DNA from: Hallerella sp963629575
GTDB lineage: Bacteria; Fibrobacterota; Fibrobacteria; Fibrobacterales; Fibrobacteraceae
Length of the DNA: 41,227 nt
NCBI GenBank assembly: GCA_963629575.1
Contig: CAVGIM010000023.1
Span: 1-41,227, forward strand
Direction of reading: 5' to 3'
Shown: piece after piece, positions 15,232 through 24,627 of the stretch
Position numbering within the stretch: position 1 is the first letter of the stretch
Layout of the letters: every line of letters begins with the position of its first letter
Notes under the pieces: model-generated
Databases searched by the model: none
What the model was told of the DNA's origin: nothing
What the model saw: only the letters and a program-made list of their open reading frames with translations
Program-made: the position numbers and the translations under genes

Positions 15232-18200
15232 CTATTTCTGGGCGAGCTCCATGGCTATTTTCTTGGACGCCTTGAAGTCCGCCTTTCCCGTCCCGAGCTT
15301 CGGAATCGCGGGAACCTTGAACGCCATGCCCGGAACCATCAACGGAGGAATCCCGGACTTGCGGAGCGCGCGGAGAATATCCGCCGGTTCCTGTTCGATG
15401 CCCGTATAGAGCAAGACGACGCATTCGCCCTTCGCGCTATCCGGAATCGACGTCACCATGTAGTCTCCGCCTTCGAGAATCTTCGTATCGTTGATGCGGA
15501 GTTCCACCGCTCCGAGCGAAATCATCTCGCCGCCAAGCTTCGCGAAACGGCTGTAGCGATCGACAATCGTGAGGAAGCCATCCTCGTCGAGATGTCCCTT
15601 GTCGCCCGTCCGGTACCAGCGGCGCCCTTCGAGTTCCACAATCGCGTCCTTCGTGTGCGAAGAATCCTTGAGGTAGCCCTTCATCACCTGGCAACCGCCG
15701 ATAAGGATCATGCCGTCCACGCCGACGGGAAGCTCCTCGTTCGTATCGGGATCCACGATTCGGTAAAGCGTACCCGGAAGCGGCATGCCCACCGTGCCGG
15801 GCTTGTTGTTCACCTGCATCGTGAGGAAATCGTCGAGAAGAATGTTGTCGTAGTTGACGGACGCGACCGGAGCCGTTTCCGTGCAGCCGTAGCCTTCGAA
15901 AATTTCCTTGCCAAACTTGAGACGGAACGCGGTGCTGATTTCGGGCCGGAGCTTTTCCGCCCCGGCGATGATGAGGCGCAGATACTTGAAGCACATCGGA
16001 TGCACCCAGCGGTTCACCGTAAAGGCGCGGAGGAACGTCGGCGTCCCCACAAAGGCCGTGACGCGGAACTCCGCGCAAACCCGGGCCATCGTCTTCACGT
16101 CCGTCGGATCGGCGACGACCACGATAGGCGTCCCCTCGACAAGGCAGAGGAGCACGTTCACTGTAAGCCCGAACGAATGGAAGAGCGGAAGCTCCGCAAG
16201 CATCACGTCGGACTTGTTCGCGTTAAAGATGCAGGACAGCTGCTGGCAGTTCCCCATCATGTTGTAATGCGTCAGCTCGACACCCTTCGGAATCCCTTCC
16301 GTCCCCGAACTGAAGAGAATCGCGGCGGTATCCGAAAGACGGATTTTCTTGAAATAGAAGAACTTGATGAGGAAGACCGGAAGCACAACGCCCATGACCA
16401 TGTGGAAAAGCATCGACAGCTTCGGAATGCCCTTCAACACGTCTTCCGCATAGACCAGCTTGCAGGCTTTCGAAAGAACCGTATAGTCCGTCCCTTTCTG
16501 CTTCAGGCGTTCCAGAAAGACACGACTGGTGATGACGGTCTTTATGTCCGCGCGTTCCATGCACTTCATCACGATATCCGGCGACGACGTGTAGTTCAGG
16601 TTCACGTTGACCATTCCGCGAACCCAGCCTGCGAGATTCGCAATGACGCCGCCTCCGGACGGCGGAAGCATAATGCCGACATTCTTCTCTCCGGCAAGCA
16701 TTTTCCTATAGACACGGCTAAACGCGAGAGTCGCGCAGAGAAGCTTGTAGCCCGAAAGATGCGCCCCGTCCGGGCTGTAAATGGCAGGTCCCGCACCGAC
16801 AACCTTCTTGCATGCCTTGAGCCAGGATTCCGCAATCGGCTTGTAATGCTTGAGCGAATTGCTCCAGGCGTCGATGGAAATTTCCCGGACGATGTTCCGG
16901 ATCCTGTTCGGCGGAGTATCCTTGGAAAGAGGCGCACCGAAAGCGACTGTTATCACCCGCATGACCTTTGGACCGAACAGCTGGGAATCGGAATAGGCAT
17001 AGCGACTACCCCAGAGTCCCTGGATGTAGAACGGAACGATGACCGCGTCCGTCCCCTCGATTGCCGCGGAATAGTCCAGACGGAAAGGACCGATAAAAGG
17101 CGTCTTCGCGATTTCCCCTTCCGGGAAGAGAACGACCGCTTCGCCGGCAAGAAGCGCCTCGTGGATAGACTTCATCGCGTCCGTCGAATTCTTTCGGTGT
17201 ATGCGGATAATGCCCATGCGCTTGAGCACCCAGCGCAAATACCACTTTTCAAAATGGTCCTTGTTGCTTGCGATGCGGAGGGGTCGCGGAGTCGCCATCT
17301 GCAAGACCGCCCAATCGATAAAGCTGAAATGGTTTCCCATCAGGAGCACGGGTCCATCGTCGGGAATATGCTGCAGTCCCAGAACTTTCAGCTTGTAGGA
17401 GCTGAAGAACGTACGAAGCAGGGAGCGGAGCAGAGCCTGCGGCAAGTGCTTGAGCGAATAGGCGAACCCGATGAAGGAAATCAGCGCAAGCAGCAGGAAG
17501 AATATCGGAAAGGAAAGGTGCTGTTCGTTCGGAAAAAGCTTTTGCGTATAATGGATGATGAGCATCTCGATTCCGAGGAAAATCACCAGAATGACGATTT
17601 GAATCAGGTTCGAAACGGCGAGGATTCGCCCCGAATTTGTCGGCACCGTGTTGAACTGGAGGAGCGCGTTGAGCGTCACGAGGAACATCGAACCGAAAAA
17701 ACCGAGCAAGAGAAAGACGACGTCTATCGCCAAGCCGGAAGAAAGGAACGGCACGAGCAAGAGGCAGATAGACGACCCGAGCGCGCCCATCGGCACAAGT
17801 CCCGTTTCGATAAAGTCCCGGGAAGCCCGCGCCACGATGAACGATCCGAGCATCAGCCCGATGACAGCGAAGAATATCCCGCCCTTGAAAAGCGCAAGCG
17901 TTTCGCTTCCCGTCGCGTCCTGCTGGAACGCCGTCACGAAGATCTGGACGCCCGCCCAGAAAATGGAGATGCCGACAATGCACGCGCGGACAGTCGGAAG
18001 CTTCCACGTGTGCACCACGTTCCGCATCACGGAAGAATGCCGTGCCGAAGCGTATTCGCGCCCGACCTTCGGCACAAAGAACGCGAACACGGTCGAAAGC
18101 AGGCTTACCCCCATGAACACCCATGGCCACGCGACGGTCTTGCGCAAGAACTCCTTGACCGTAGGCGCCGAATCGAAGGCGGATTCCACGGCGTCTAGAC

Positions 18201-18675
18201 CGGGAACCATCAGCGCGGCAAGCACAAGCGCCGCGACCGAAAAAATCTGGAGAAAGCCGTTCGCGTAGCCGAGGAGCTTTGTCCCGAACATTTCCTTGAG
18301 AATTCCATACTTGGCCGGGCTGTGCACGGCAAACGCCGAAGCGGTCAGCAGGGTAAAGAAAATGGCGAGATTGTAGAATTTAAGCGTGTAGAAAACGCCC
18401 GTCGCGATGAACGAGGCGGTCATCACCATGGAACTCCAGGCAATGACGCGGCTCTTCGAAAAGCGGTTCGAAAAGAAGCTCGCGGGAACCACCAGGCAGA
18501 GAAACGGTAGCAGAAAGAACGATTGCAGGAGCGCACCCCAGAAGAGAAGTTCCGAGCCCGAATAGTGCGTCGCGATAACCTTCTGCGTAAAGACGAAATG
18601 TCCCATCAGGGCAAAGTTCGTAAAGAATATCGAAAGGAAAAGAGGCCAGGCGCCTTTGATTTTCCACATGTTCAA
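15232..18675 (-). CDS. aas: MFS transporter / PlsC acyltransferase / acyl-ACP synthetase fusion, copy 2
   Basis: 1147 residues with the same three-part plan as its downstream neighbour: MFS helices to about 420, acyltransferase NHxxxxD (NHFSFIDW, about 443) and FPEG, then the AMP ligase with SSGTEGIPKG (about 785), YGCTET, YRTGDKG, DRYSRFAKxxGE and GTGKAD. The copies are clearly homologous throughout but diverged, so the duplication is old, and both keep every catalytic motif. Differences may reflect lysophospholipid head group or acyl-chain preference (inference). GAGG lies 7 nt before the ATG, and only 15 bp separate it from the upstream outer-membrane protein gene. Confidence 0.9.
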   Translation of the reverse strand: MNMWKIKGAWPLFLSIFFTNFALMGHFVFTQKVIATHYSGSELLFWGALLQSFFLLPFLCLVVPASFFSNRFSKSRVIAWSSMVMTASFIATGVFYTLKFYNLAIFFTLLTASAFAVHSPAKYGILKEMFGTKLLGYANGFLQIFSVAALVLAALMVPGLDAVESAFDSAPTVKEFLRKTVAWPWVFMGVSLLSTVFAFFVPKVGREYASARHSSVMRNVVHTWKLPTVRACIVGISIFWAGVQIFVTAFQQDATGSETLALFKGGIFFAVIGLMLGSFIVARASRDFIETGLVPMGALGSSICLLLVPFLSSGLAIDVVFLLLGFFGSMFLVTLNALLQFNTVPTNSGRILAVSNLIQIVILVIFLGIEMLIIHYTQKLFPNEQHLSFPIFFLLLALISFIGFAYSLKHLPQALLRSLLRTFFSSYKLKVLGLQHIPDDGPVLLMGNHFSFIDWAVLQMATPRPLRIASNKDHFEKWYLRWVLKRMGIIRIHRKNSTDAMKSIHEALLAGEAVVLFPEGEIAKTPFIGPFRLDYSAAIEGTDAVIVPFYIQGLWGSRYAYSDSQLFGPKVMRVITVAFGAPLSKDTPPNRIRNIVREISIDAWSNSLKHYKPIAESWLKACKKVVGAGPAIYSPDGAHLSGYKLLCATLAFSRVYRKMLAGEKNVGIMLPPSGGGVIANLAGWVRGMVNVNLNYTSSPDIVMKCMERADIKTVITSRVFLERLKQKGTDYTVLSKACKLVYAEDVLKGIPKLSMLFHMVMGVVLPVFLIKFFYFKKIRLSDTAAILFSSGTEGIPKGVELTHYNMMGNCQQLSCIFNANKSDVMLAELPLFHSFGLTVNVLLCLVEGTPIVVVADPTDVKTMARVCAEFRVTAFVGTPTFLRAFTVNRWVHPMCFKYLRLIIAGAEKLRPEISTAFRLKFGKEIFEGYGCTETAPVASVNYDNILLDDFLTMQVNNKPGTVGMPLPGTLYRIVDPDTNEELPVGVDGMILIGGCQVMKGYLKDSSHTKDAIVELEGRRWYRTGDKGHLDEDGFLTIVDRYSRFAKLGGEMISLGAVELRINDTKILEGGDYMVTSIPDSAKGECVVLLYTGIEQEPADILRALRKSGIPPLMVPGMAFKVPAIPKLGTGKADFKASKKIAMELAQK

Positions 18676-18690
18676 ACCTCGAAAAAGCGA

Positions 18691-19503
18691 TTAAAACTTG
18701 AGCCGCAGAGCGCAGCCCATCGTGAATCCATCGTACAGAACCGCGGAATCGTCCGTGTATTCCCAGAGGGGAATCGAGAAATAGGGTTCCACGTCGAATT
18801 TCCCAAGCGCGATCGTCACCTTCGGCTCAATCGAAATGGTCATCGTATAGCCGAATTCGTCTTCGCCCGCATAGCCTGCCGCGCGAACGTTTCCCGGCGT
18901 ATTGGAAATCCAGGCCCCATCGCTCCCGAACAGGAATTCGAACGGAAATCCCAGCCCAAGCCGAATCATCCCGAAATTGAATTCGGGGCGCACCAGAAAA
19001 TAGAGTTCGTCCGCGGAACGCTTGTTGAAGTCCCAAAAATACCAGGAATGGAGACGGACGCCGAACGACTCCCAGCTGCCGTAAAAGTTCGTCCCGCCGA
19101 AGACAAGCGCAGGCGACGGATTTTCCCCGTTGCCGAGGAGCTTCTTGTCGCCCGCGGGAAACACGAATTCCAGGAACCCCGCCGAAGAGGAACCGCCATA
19201 CTTGAAGCCGAGAACCGGCCCCCACGCTCCCGTCGAGTTCTTGAAACCGTCATCCCGAATCGGGTAGGAAAAGTTGAATTCCAGCCCCCGGACCGGGCGG
19301 ATGTGGATAGTCGGCACCAGATTCAGCTGCGACTCCTTGTCGGACAGGGAATGGTCGTCCCCGTCGTGAAAAGCCGAACGGTAAAACGCGCCATAGGCGT
19401 TCAGCTCCACTTCGAAGGTCGAAGGAATGACCCCATATTCGTTCCACATGGAATATGCGGAGGAAAAGGCTAGCAGAAAGCCCAGTAAAATCCATTTTTT
19501 CAT
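18691..19503 (-). CDS. Outer-membrane beta-barrel-like protein
   Basis: 270 residues from ATG 19503, chosen because it begins a signal peptide (MKKWILLGFLLAFSSAYS) and has AAGG upstream; the longer open frame upstream has non-natural composition. After cleavage the protein is made of alternating, aromatic-rich strands separated by Gly/Asp turns and ends ...ALRLKF with a terminal Phe, the signature recognised by BAM. A role as a porin or lipid/fatty-acid channel is inference from its place before two lysophospholipid acyltransferase fusions. TATCTTTG at about 19542-19549 could be a -10 for a promoter between it and pepP. Confidence 0.75.
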   Translation of the reverse strand: MKKWILLGFLLAFSSAYSMWNEYGVIPSTFEVELNAYGAFYRSAFHDGDDHSLSDKESQLNLVPTIHIRPVRGLEFNFSYPIRDDGFKNSTGAWGPVLGFKYGGSSSAGFLEFVFPAGDKKLLGNGENPSPALVFGGTNFYGSWESFGVRLHSWYFWDFNKRSADELYFLVRPEFNFGMIRLGLGFPFEFLFGSDGAWISNTPGNVRAAGYAGEDEFGYTMTISIEPKVTIALGKFDVEPYFSIPLWEYTDDSAVLYDGFTMGCALRLKF

Positions 19504-19550
19504 AAAAGACCTTGATGCAAGATTCATCGCGATTTTGCAAAGATAGCTTT

Positions 19551-20924
19551 TTAGGCGAGAAGCGTCTCGATTTCGTCGATTTCCCGCGGGATATCCCTCG
19601 AAAGATCCTCGCAGCCGCTTTCGGTCACGAGCAGGTCGTTCTCGATGCGGATGCCGATATCTTCCGCGTAACGGACATTTTCCAGCTCGATTTCGAAATG
19701 ACCGTAAATTCCCGGTTCGTTCGAAATCATCATCCCCGGTTCGAGAGGTCGCTTCGCATACAGGCGGAACGGATCCCCCTCGTGAATCTGCTCGCCTATC
19801 AGATGGCTCACCCCGTGCGGACGCTTTTCGTAGAACCTTTCGCACTTGCCGCCCAGCGAAAGAAAGCGCTCCGAAAGCGCGTTTTCGATAAAGTCCCAGA
19901 CCCGATCGTCCAGTTCGGAAAGCTTCGCCCCGGGCCTTACGTTTTTCGCATGGAACTTCTGCGCGTCGAGAACTATCGAGTAGAGAATCCTCTGCAGCGG
20001 ATTGAAGCGCCCGCCGACAGGAACCGTCCGCGAGATGTCGCTGTGCTGCGTCCCTATCCGCACGCCGAAATCGAGCAAAAGCAGCTTTCCCGGTTCGAGC
20101 GGTTCGTCCTTTTTCACGTAGTGCAGGCAGCAGGCGTTCTTTCCGTTCGCGACGATCGTCGGAAACGCGAGGTCTCCGTCGCTTCGCGACTGCATCCGGT
20201 AATCGAGGAACAGCCCCGCGTCGCGTTCGCTCTTCATGTCTTTCAGATTGCCAAGAAGCTCGACAAAGGCTTCCCGCGAAACGCTTTCCGCCCGACGAAC
20301 GTCCGCAAGCCGCAAAGGATCGAGCACCACCCGCAGAGCGAAGTGCTTTTCGGCAAGGCTCCGGATTTTTACGCGCGGAGAAAGGCGAAGCCCGAGTTCC
20401 GCGGCGAACTTCGCGTTGTGATCGTCCCGGATTTCCCTCCGCCTTCCTTCGGATTGAAATTCGAGGAAAAAGGCTTCGACGAATTCCGGGCGACGCTTCT
20501 CGACTCTTTCGGAAAGAAAGTTCCAGAACGCTTCTTCGGGAAGGATGGTTTCAAAGCCGGTCAGGCGACGCATTTCGTCGAGTCCCTCGTCGGAATAGGC
20601 GAGCTTCGCTCCGGTCCAGAATTCCCTGTTCGCGTCTTTCGGCGGCAAGAAGAGAACTTCGCGTTCCCGGGGATCTTCCGCAAACGGGTCGAGCAAAAGC
20701 TTGCAACCCGCCTGGTTAATTCCCGTCAAGAAGAGAAAGGCCGGATCCTGGACAAAGCGCGTCCACGTACTCGAAAAGACCTCTTCCGAACCGGGCTCCC
20801 GCTCGATACCGGAAAAGACGCCGATGGATTCGAGCTCGAGAAGCAGGGAATGTCTCCGCAAGCGATAGATTTCCGCCGCCGAAGCGCCGGAAGGCGAAAA
20901 AAAGACCTGGGAATAGCGATTCAT
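19551..20924 (-). CDS. pepP: Xaa-Pro aminopeptidase (M24 family)
   Basis: 457 residues from ATG 20924; a TTG at 20957 would add 11 residues without support. The N-terminal aminopeptidase-P domain is followed by the M24 'pita-bread' domain with all metal ligands in order: D in LLDFGVRIG, D in QHSDISRT, H in HGVSHLIG, E in NEPGIYG and E in ENVRYAED. It releases the N-terminal residue ahead of proline in cytosolic peptides. The sequence before the ATG has no Shine-Dalgarno, and TAGATT lies 7 nt upstream. It heads a minus-strand run with the outer-membrane protein and both acyltransferase fusions. Confidence 0.92.
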   Translation of the reverse strand: MNRYSQVFFSPSGASAAEIYRLRRHSLLLELESIGVFSGIEREPGSEEVFSSTWTRFVQDPAFLFLTGINQAGCKLLLDPFAEDPREREVLFLPPKDANREFWTGAKLAYSDEGLDEMRRLTGFETILPEEAFWNFLSERVEKRRPEFVEAFFLEFQSEGRRREIRDDHNAKFAAELGLRLSPRVKIRSLAEKHFALRVVLDPLRLADVRRAESVSREAFVELLGNLKDMKSERDAGLFLDYRMQSRSDGDLAFPTIVANGKNACCLHYVKKDEPLEPGKLLLLDFGVRIGTQHSDISRTVPVGGRFNPLQRILYSIVLDAQKFHAKNVRPGAKLSELDDRVWDFIENALSERFLSLGGKCERFYEKRPHGVSHLIGEQIHEGDPFRLYAKRPLEPGMMISNEPGIYGHFEIELENVRYAEDIGIRIENDLLVTESGCEDLSRDIPREIDEIETLLA

Positions 20925-21015
20925 GCCGCAAAATCTAAAATTTTTACCGTTTGCCAATTCAACTCGCCCTTTTTTCTATATATATTTCAAGAAACATCTT
21001 TTGCATGGAGCTACA

Positions 21016-21309
21016 ATGTCTTTATCTCAAATCTGGAAACTCGCCCTTGCTTCCCTCTGCGCCCTTTCGCTTGCCGCTTGCGCCGGTTCTCGCCAGGGTT
21101 CAAGCGACACCGCCGACGGCGTCGAATACTCCGAAGACGAAAGCGGCAACGCCGCGACCCAAAAGGTCGATGAAGACGAACTGAAGAAGACCCAGGAAGA
21201 AGCGTTCAAGGCGACCGAGGAAAACCACGAACTCCGCCGTCAGATTTTCGAAGCCAAGACAAAGCTCGGCATCTCGACACAGACCGAAGAAGCGACAGAC
21301 GCCCAGTAA
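21016..21309 (+). CDS. Small lipoprotein with coiled coil
   Basis: 97 residues starting at ATG 21016, with GGAG 5 nt upstream. The signal peptide ends in lipobox S-L-A-A-C (Cys about 21). An acidic, Ser/Gly-rich stretch follows, then a heptad-like Lys/Glu helix (about 53-85), so it may be a short envelope spacer of the Lpp or Pal-associated kind (inference). It lies 7 nt before phoH, and the TATATATT at 20979-20986 probably provides the operon's -10. Confidence 0.75.
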   Translation: MSLSQIWKLALASLCALSLAACAGSRQGSSDTADGVEYSEDESGNAATQKVDEDELKKTQEEAFKATEENHELRRQIFEAKTKLGISTQTEEATDAQ

Positions 21310-21316
21310 CCATTCG

Positions 21317-22282
21317 ATGGAACAAGACGTCCGCTATTCCCTGTCCGACGACATGAAACGAATCGTCGCAGGCGAAAACGAAACGGTTTTCCGCATGCTG
21401 GAAGACCGTTTTTCCATAAAAGTCCTTTCCAGGCTTCCGGGGCTCACCCTCCGAAAGACCTGCGAACGTTCCGACATCCAGGGAGCGCTCGCCCTTCTCG
21501 ACCAGCTGAAGATAGCGGCAAGGAACGGCACCTTTCTTTCGCAGGGATTTCTCGCCCGGCTTCTCGACACGCCAGGCCTTTCGACTCCGACAGGGGATTC
21601 CAAGACCTTTGTACCCGAAGCGCCTCTTCTCCGCAACAGGCTCGGAATTCCCGTTTCGGCACGGACTCCGTCCCAGGAAAAGCTCATCAAGGCCAGCGAA
21701 ACGAACGATGTCATCTTTGCCGACGGTCCCGCCGGAACGGGCAAGACGTTTCTCGCGGTCGCCATCGCCGTAGCCAGTCTGGAACGTCACGAAACGGAGC
21801 GCATCTGCCTCGTGCGTCCCGCCGTCGAGGCCGGAGAATCCCTCGGGTATCTTCCCGGAGACCTCAAGGAAAAGATAGCCCCCTATCTGCGGCCCATCCA
21901 GGACAGCCTTTCCGAACTTCTCGCCCCGGAAAAGCTGCGCAAATACCAGGAAGGCGGTCAAATCGAAGTGGCGCCTCTCGCCTACATGCGCGGACGCACG
22001 CTCAAGCACGCCTTCATCATCCTCGACGAAGCCCAGAACACGACCATCCCGCAAATGCAGATGTTCCTGACAAGGCTCGGCGAACATTCCAAGGCGATTA
22101 TCACGGGAGACTCCTCGCAAATCGACCTCGGGCCACGACAGGTTTCGGGATTCGCCCACGCCATCCGCCTGCTCGGAAAGATCCGCGGCATTTCGCACGT
22201 TTCCTTTCCCGCAACCGACGTTCTGCGGCACCCGCTTGTCCGCGAAATCGTCAAGGCCTATGAAGCCGGAGGAAAAAAATGA
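21317..22282 (+). CDS. phoH: PhoH-like ATPase
   Basis: 321 residues. A short N-terminal KH-like segment (about 15-85) precedes the ATPase with Walker A GPAGTGKT (about 135), VRPAVEAGESLGYLPGDLKEK, the Walker B-like ILDEAQNTT (about 235) and TGDSSQIDL, all canonical for the PhoH/YbeZ branch. These proteins are RNA-associated ATPases usually linked to YbeY. Here the gene sits between a lipoprotein and pgpH, overlapping pgpH by 4 nt (ATGA). The phoH-pgpH order is common; the usual next gene, ybeY, is absent because a terminator follows pgpH. No Shine-Dalgarno precedes its ATG, so coupling to the lipoprotein is likely. Confidence 0.93.
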   Translation: MEQDVRYSLSDDMKRIVAGENETVFRMLEDRFSIKVLSRLPGLTLRKTCERSDIQGALALLDQLKIAARNGTFLSQGFLARLLDTPGLSTPTGDSKTFVPEAPLLRNRLGIPVSARTPSQEKLIKASETNDVIFADGPAGTGKTFLAVAIAVASLERHETERICLVRPAVEAGESLGYLPGDLKEKIAPYLRPIQDSLSELLAPEKLRKYQEGGQIEVAPLAYMRGRTLKHAFIILDEAQNTTIPQMQMFLTRLGEHSKAIITGDSSQIDLGPRQVSGFAHAIRLLGKIRGISHVSFPATDVLRHPLVREIVKAYEAGGKK

Positions 22283-24567
22283 ACAGAAAGAAACTCAAAT
22301 GGCACCTTCTCGCCGGTTGGGCGATAGTCGTCGCCCTGGCCATTTTTCTTTTTCCCGACCGCGATCTCGCGCAAAAGTCGGAAATTCCCCATCTAGGACA
22401 GATCAGTCCGCGAACGATTATCGCTCCGATTTCCTTCGAGGTTCCCAAGTCCGCCCAGGAAATCCTGGCGGAAAAGGCCCGCGCGGCAGACAAGGTCTAT
22501 GCGGTTTTCGAGTTCAACCACGACGAAACGGTCCGCATCGAAAACGACCTGAAGACCTACCTTTCGAATGTCGAAAGATACCGGACGCTCCAGGCGGAAA
22601 TTTCCGCGGCAGCCGCCGAGGACTCTTCCGTCCATATCAAGGTCCAGCAGGCGTCGCAACTTTTCCACCAGCTCACGAACAGGCTTTCCAATACAGCCGT
22701 CCAGCAGCTCGCTTCGAACAGGCGCGCCACGGATTCCCTCGAAAGCGTTTTTGACAGAATGCTCGAAAACGGCGTTTCGAACACGCTCCTCGCCCCGAGC
22801 AACACGAGCGTCCAGCTTTTCCGCGACACGTACAATCTCCAGGACGTAAACTTCATTCCCTACACCAAGACCGAAGTCTCCCTTGTCCGCGACAGCGAAG
22901 AGCGCAAGCTCGACGCGAGCCGCATCCAGCCGCGCGAACGCGCCATCGACGAAGCCTTTACCGACTTGCAGCAGAGTTTCAAGAGCCAGGGCCTCCAGAG
23001 CGCCTTCTACGAAGCCCTCTACGTGTTCACGCTTCCGAACGTTTTCTATCTCGCCAAGGAAACCGACCACCGAAAGGAAATGGCAGAAGCCCAGGTCAAC
23101 GCCTCCAAGGGCATGATTCCCCGCGGCATGGAACTTGTCTCGCAAGGTTCCATCGTCACCAAGGACATTCTCGAACGCCTCGAAGCCCTGCAGAACGCCC
23201 TGCAAAAGGAAGAAGGCTCCCGACACGTCACGGCGCTCTACGGGCATATCCTCTTCCTCGCGATTATCATCTCGCTCTTCTTCCTCTACTTTTACTTTTT
23301 CCAGTTCGGGCGCATCCGGAACCGCAAGGAACTCTGGTCCATCATCGCGCTTGTCGTCTTGCAGCTAGGAACCTTTGCCGTCATCCACTATTTTTCCGCC
23401 TACATCCAGAAAGTGACACCGTCGCTCCCGCAGGATTTCGATGTCATCTGGTTCTATCCGTTCATCCTTTCCCCGGTCATTGCGACCGTCCTTTACGACA
23501 GGCAGCTCGGAACGATTTTCGCCGCGTTTTCCGCCGCGTTCCTGGGAATGCTGTCGGGATACGACCTTTCCACGGCAATACTTGCCTTCGGAATTTCCTG
23601 GGCGGGTCTTCACGGCCTAAACCGAATCCGCTACCGTTCGCAGTTCATCTGGAGCATTCTCGAAGCGCTCATCGCCTTTGCCTGCGCGCTCGCCATCCAG
23701 CTTCTGCTCCGAAACCGCTTCCAGATGGACATATTTCTCCCGACACTCCTCGCCGGCACCATCAACATCGTCTTCTGCAGCGCGGTTTCCTCGGTTCTGC
23801 TCATCCACCTCGCCGAGCGCATCTTCGGCATCACGACCGACCTCACCCTGATGGAACTTTCGGACTTCAACCGATCCGCCCTCAAGCGCATTTCGGACCT
23901 TGCCCCGGGAACGTTCCACCATTCGATCCAGGTGGCAAACCTAGCCGAAAAGGTCGCCGACGAAATCGGCGCGAACTCGCTCCTCGTCCGCACCATGGCG
24001 CTCTATCACGACATGGGAAAGACGATGCGCCCGGAATTCTTCACGGAAAACCAGAAGCAGGGACTCAATCCGCACAAGAGCCTTCCCCCGCTCGAATCCG
24101 CCCGGATTATCATCAACCACGTCTCGCAAGGCGTCGAACTCGCCAAGGAATACAACCTGCCGTCGGTCATCATGGACGGCATCATGCAGCACCACGGCAC
24201 GGGCGTCGTCCAGTACTTCTATCTCGAAGCCAAGAAAAACGACCCGGAAAACACGCGCGTCGAAGACTTTACCTATCCGGGGCCCAAGCCGCAGAGCAAG
24301 GAAACGGCGATTCTCATGATTTCGGATGTCATCGAAGCATCGAGCCGCGCCATGCCGGAACCCACGCCCGAAAAGCTCAAGGACCTCATCAACACGACCA
24401 TCAACGCGCGCTTAAACGAAGGCGAGCTCTCGGAAAGCGGCCTCAACCTGCGCGACCTGTCAAGGCTCTCCGAGGCGTTCCTCCAGAGCCTCGACGGAAC
24501 CTACCACACCCGGGTCAAGTATCCCGCCGCGGCGCTCGCCGCCGGAAAGTTCGGGCGACGGATCTAG
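22279..24567 (+). CDS. pgpH: 7TM-HD phosphodiesterase, PgpH-type (c-di-AMP hydrolase)
   Basis: 762 residues. One N-terminal helix (about 8-24) leads to an extracytoplasmic domain to about residue 320, then about seven membrane helices (325-525) and a C-terminal cytoplasmic HD domain with HHSIQVANL (about 546) and LYHDMGK (about 575), later NHV and QHHGT, which supply the metal-binding His and Asp. PgpH proteins hydrolyse cyclic di-AMP. The start is fixed by GGAGG and the ATGA overlap with phoH. Followed by a strong terminator. Confidence 0.92.
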   Translation: MNRKKLKWHLLAGWAIVVALAIFLFPDRDLAQKSEIPHLGQISPRTIIAPISFEVPKSAQEILAEKARAADKVYAVFEFNHDETVRIENDLKTYLSNVERYRTLQAEISAAAAEDSSVHIKVQQASQLFHQLTNRLSNTAVQQLASNRRATDSLESVFDRMLENGVSNTLLAPSNTSVQLFRDTYNLQDVNFIPYTKTEVSLVRDSEERKLDASRIQPRERAIDEAFTDLQQSFKSQGLQSAFYEALYVFTLPNVFYLAKETDHRKEMAEAQVNASKGMIPRGMELVSQGSIVTKDILERLEALQNALQKEEGSRHVTALYGHILFLAIIISLFFLYFYFFQFGRIRNRKELWSIIALVVLQLGTFAVIHYFSAYIQKVTPSLPQDFDVIWFYPFILSPVIATVLYDRQLGTIFAAFSAAFLGMLSGYDLSTAILAFGISWAGLHGLNRIRYRSQFIWSILEALIAFACALAIQLLLRNRFQMDIFLPTLLAGTINIVFCSAVSSVLLIHLAERIFGITTDLTLMELSDFNRSALKRISDLAPGTFHHSIQVANLAEKVADEIGANSLLVRTMALYHDMGKTMRPEFFTENQKQGLNPHKSLPPLESARIIINHVSQGVELAKEYNLPSVIMDGIMQHHGTGVVQYFYLEAKKNDPENTRVEDFTYPGPKPQSKETAILMISDVIEASSRAMPEPTPEKLKDLINTTINARLNEGELSESGLNLRDLSRLSEAFLQSLDGTYHTRVKYPAAALAAGKFGRRI

Positions 24568-24580
24568 CGTCTTTGCAAGC

Positions 24581-24611
24581 AAAAACTCCCCGACACGGTC
24601 GGGGAGTTTTT
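24581..24611. terminator. Bidirectional intrinsic terminator
   Basis: AAAAACTCCCCGAC-ACG-GTCGGGGAGTTTTT is a perfect stem with A and T tracts on both sides, so it can stop both the pgpH operon (plus) and the convergent xylanase gene (minus). Confidence 0.93.
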
Positions 24612-24627
24612 CGTCTAGATTTCGAAT

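Noticed and set aside
15175..18198. A 1007-codon plus-strand frame opposite the second acyltransferase fusion
   Set aside because: Its composition is Arg/His/Glu-rich with no domain, typical of the antisense of a GC-rich gene; the minus-strand frame has full catalytic motifs.
19504..19845. N-terminal extension of the outer-membrane protein frame
   Set aside because: It overlaps the pepP C-terminus, is unnaturally Arg-rich and would bury the signal peptide at 19503.
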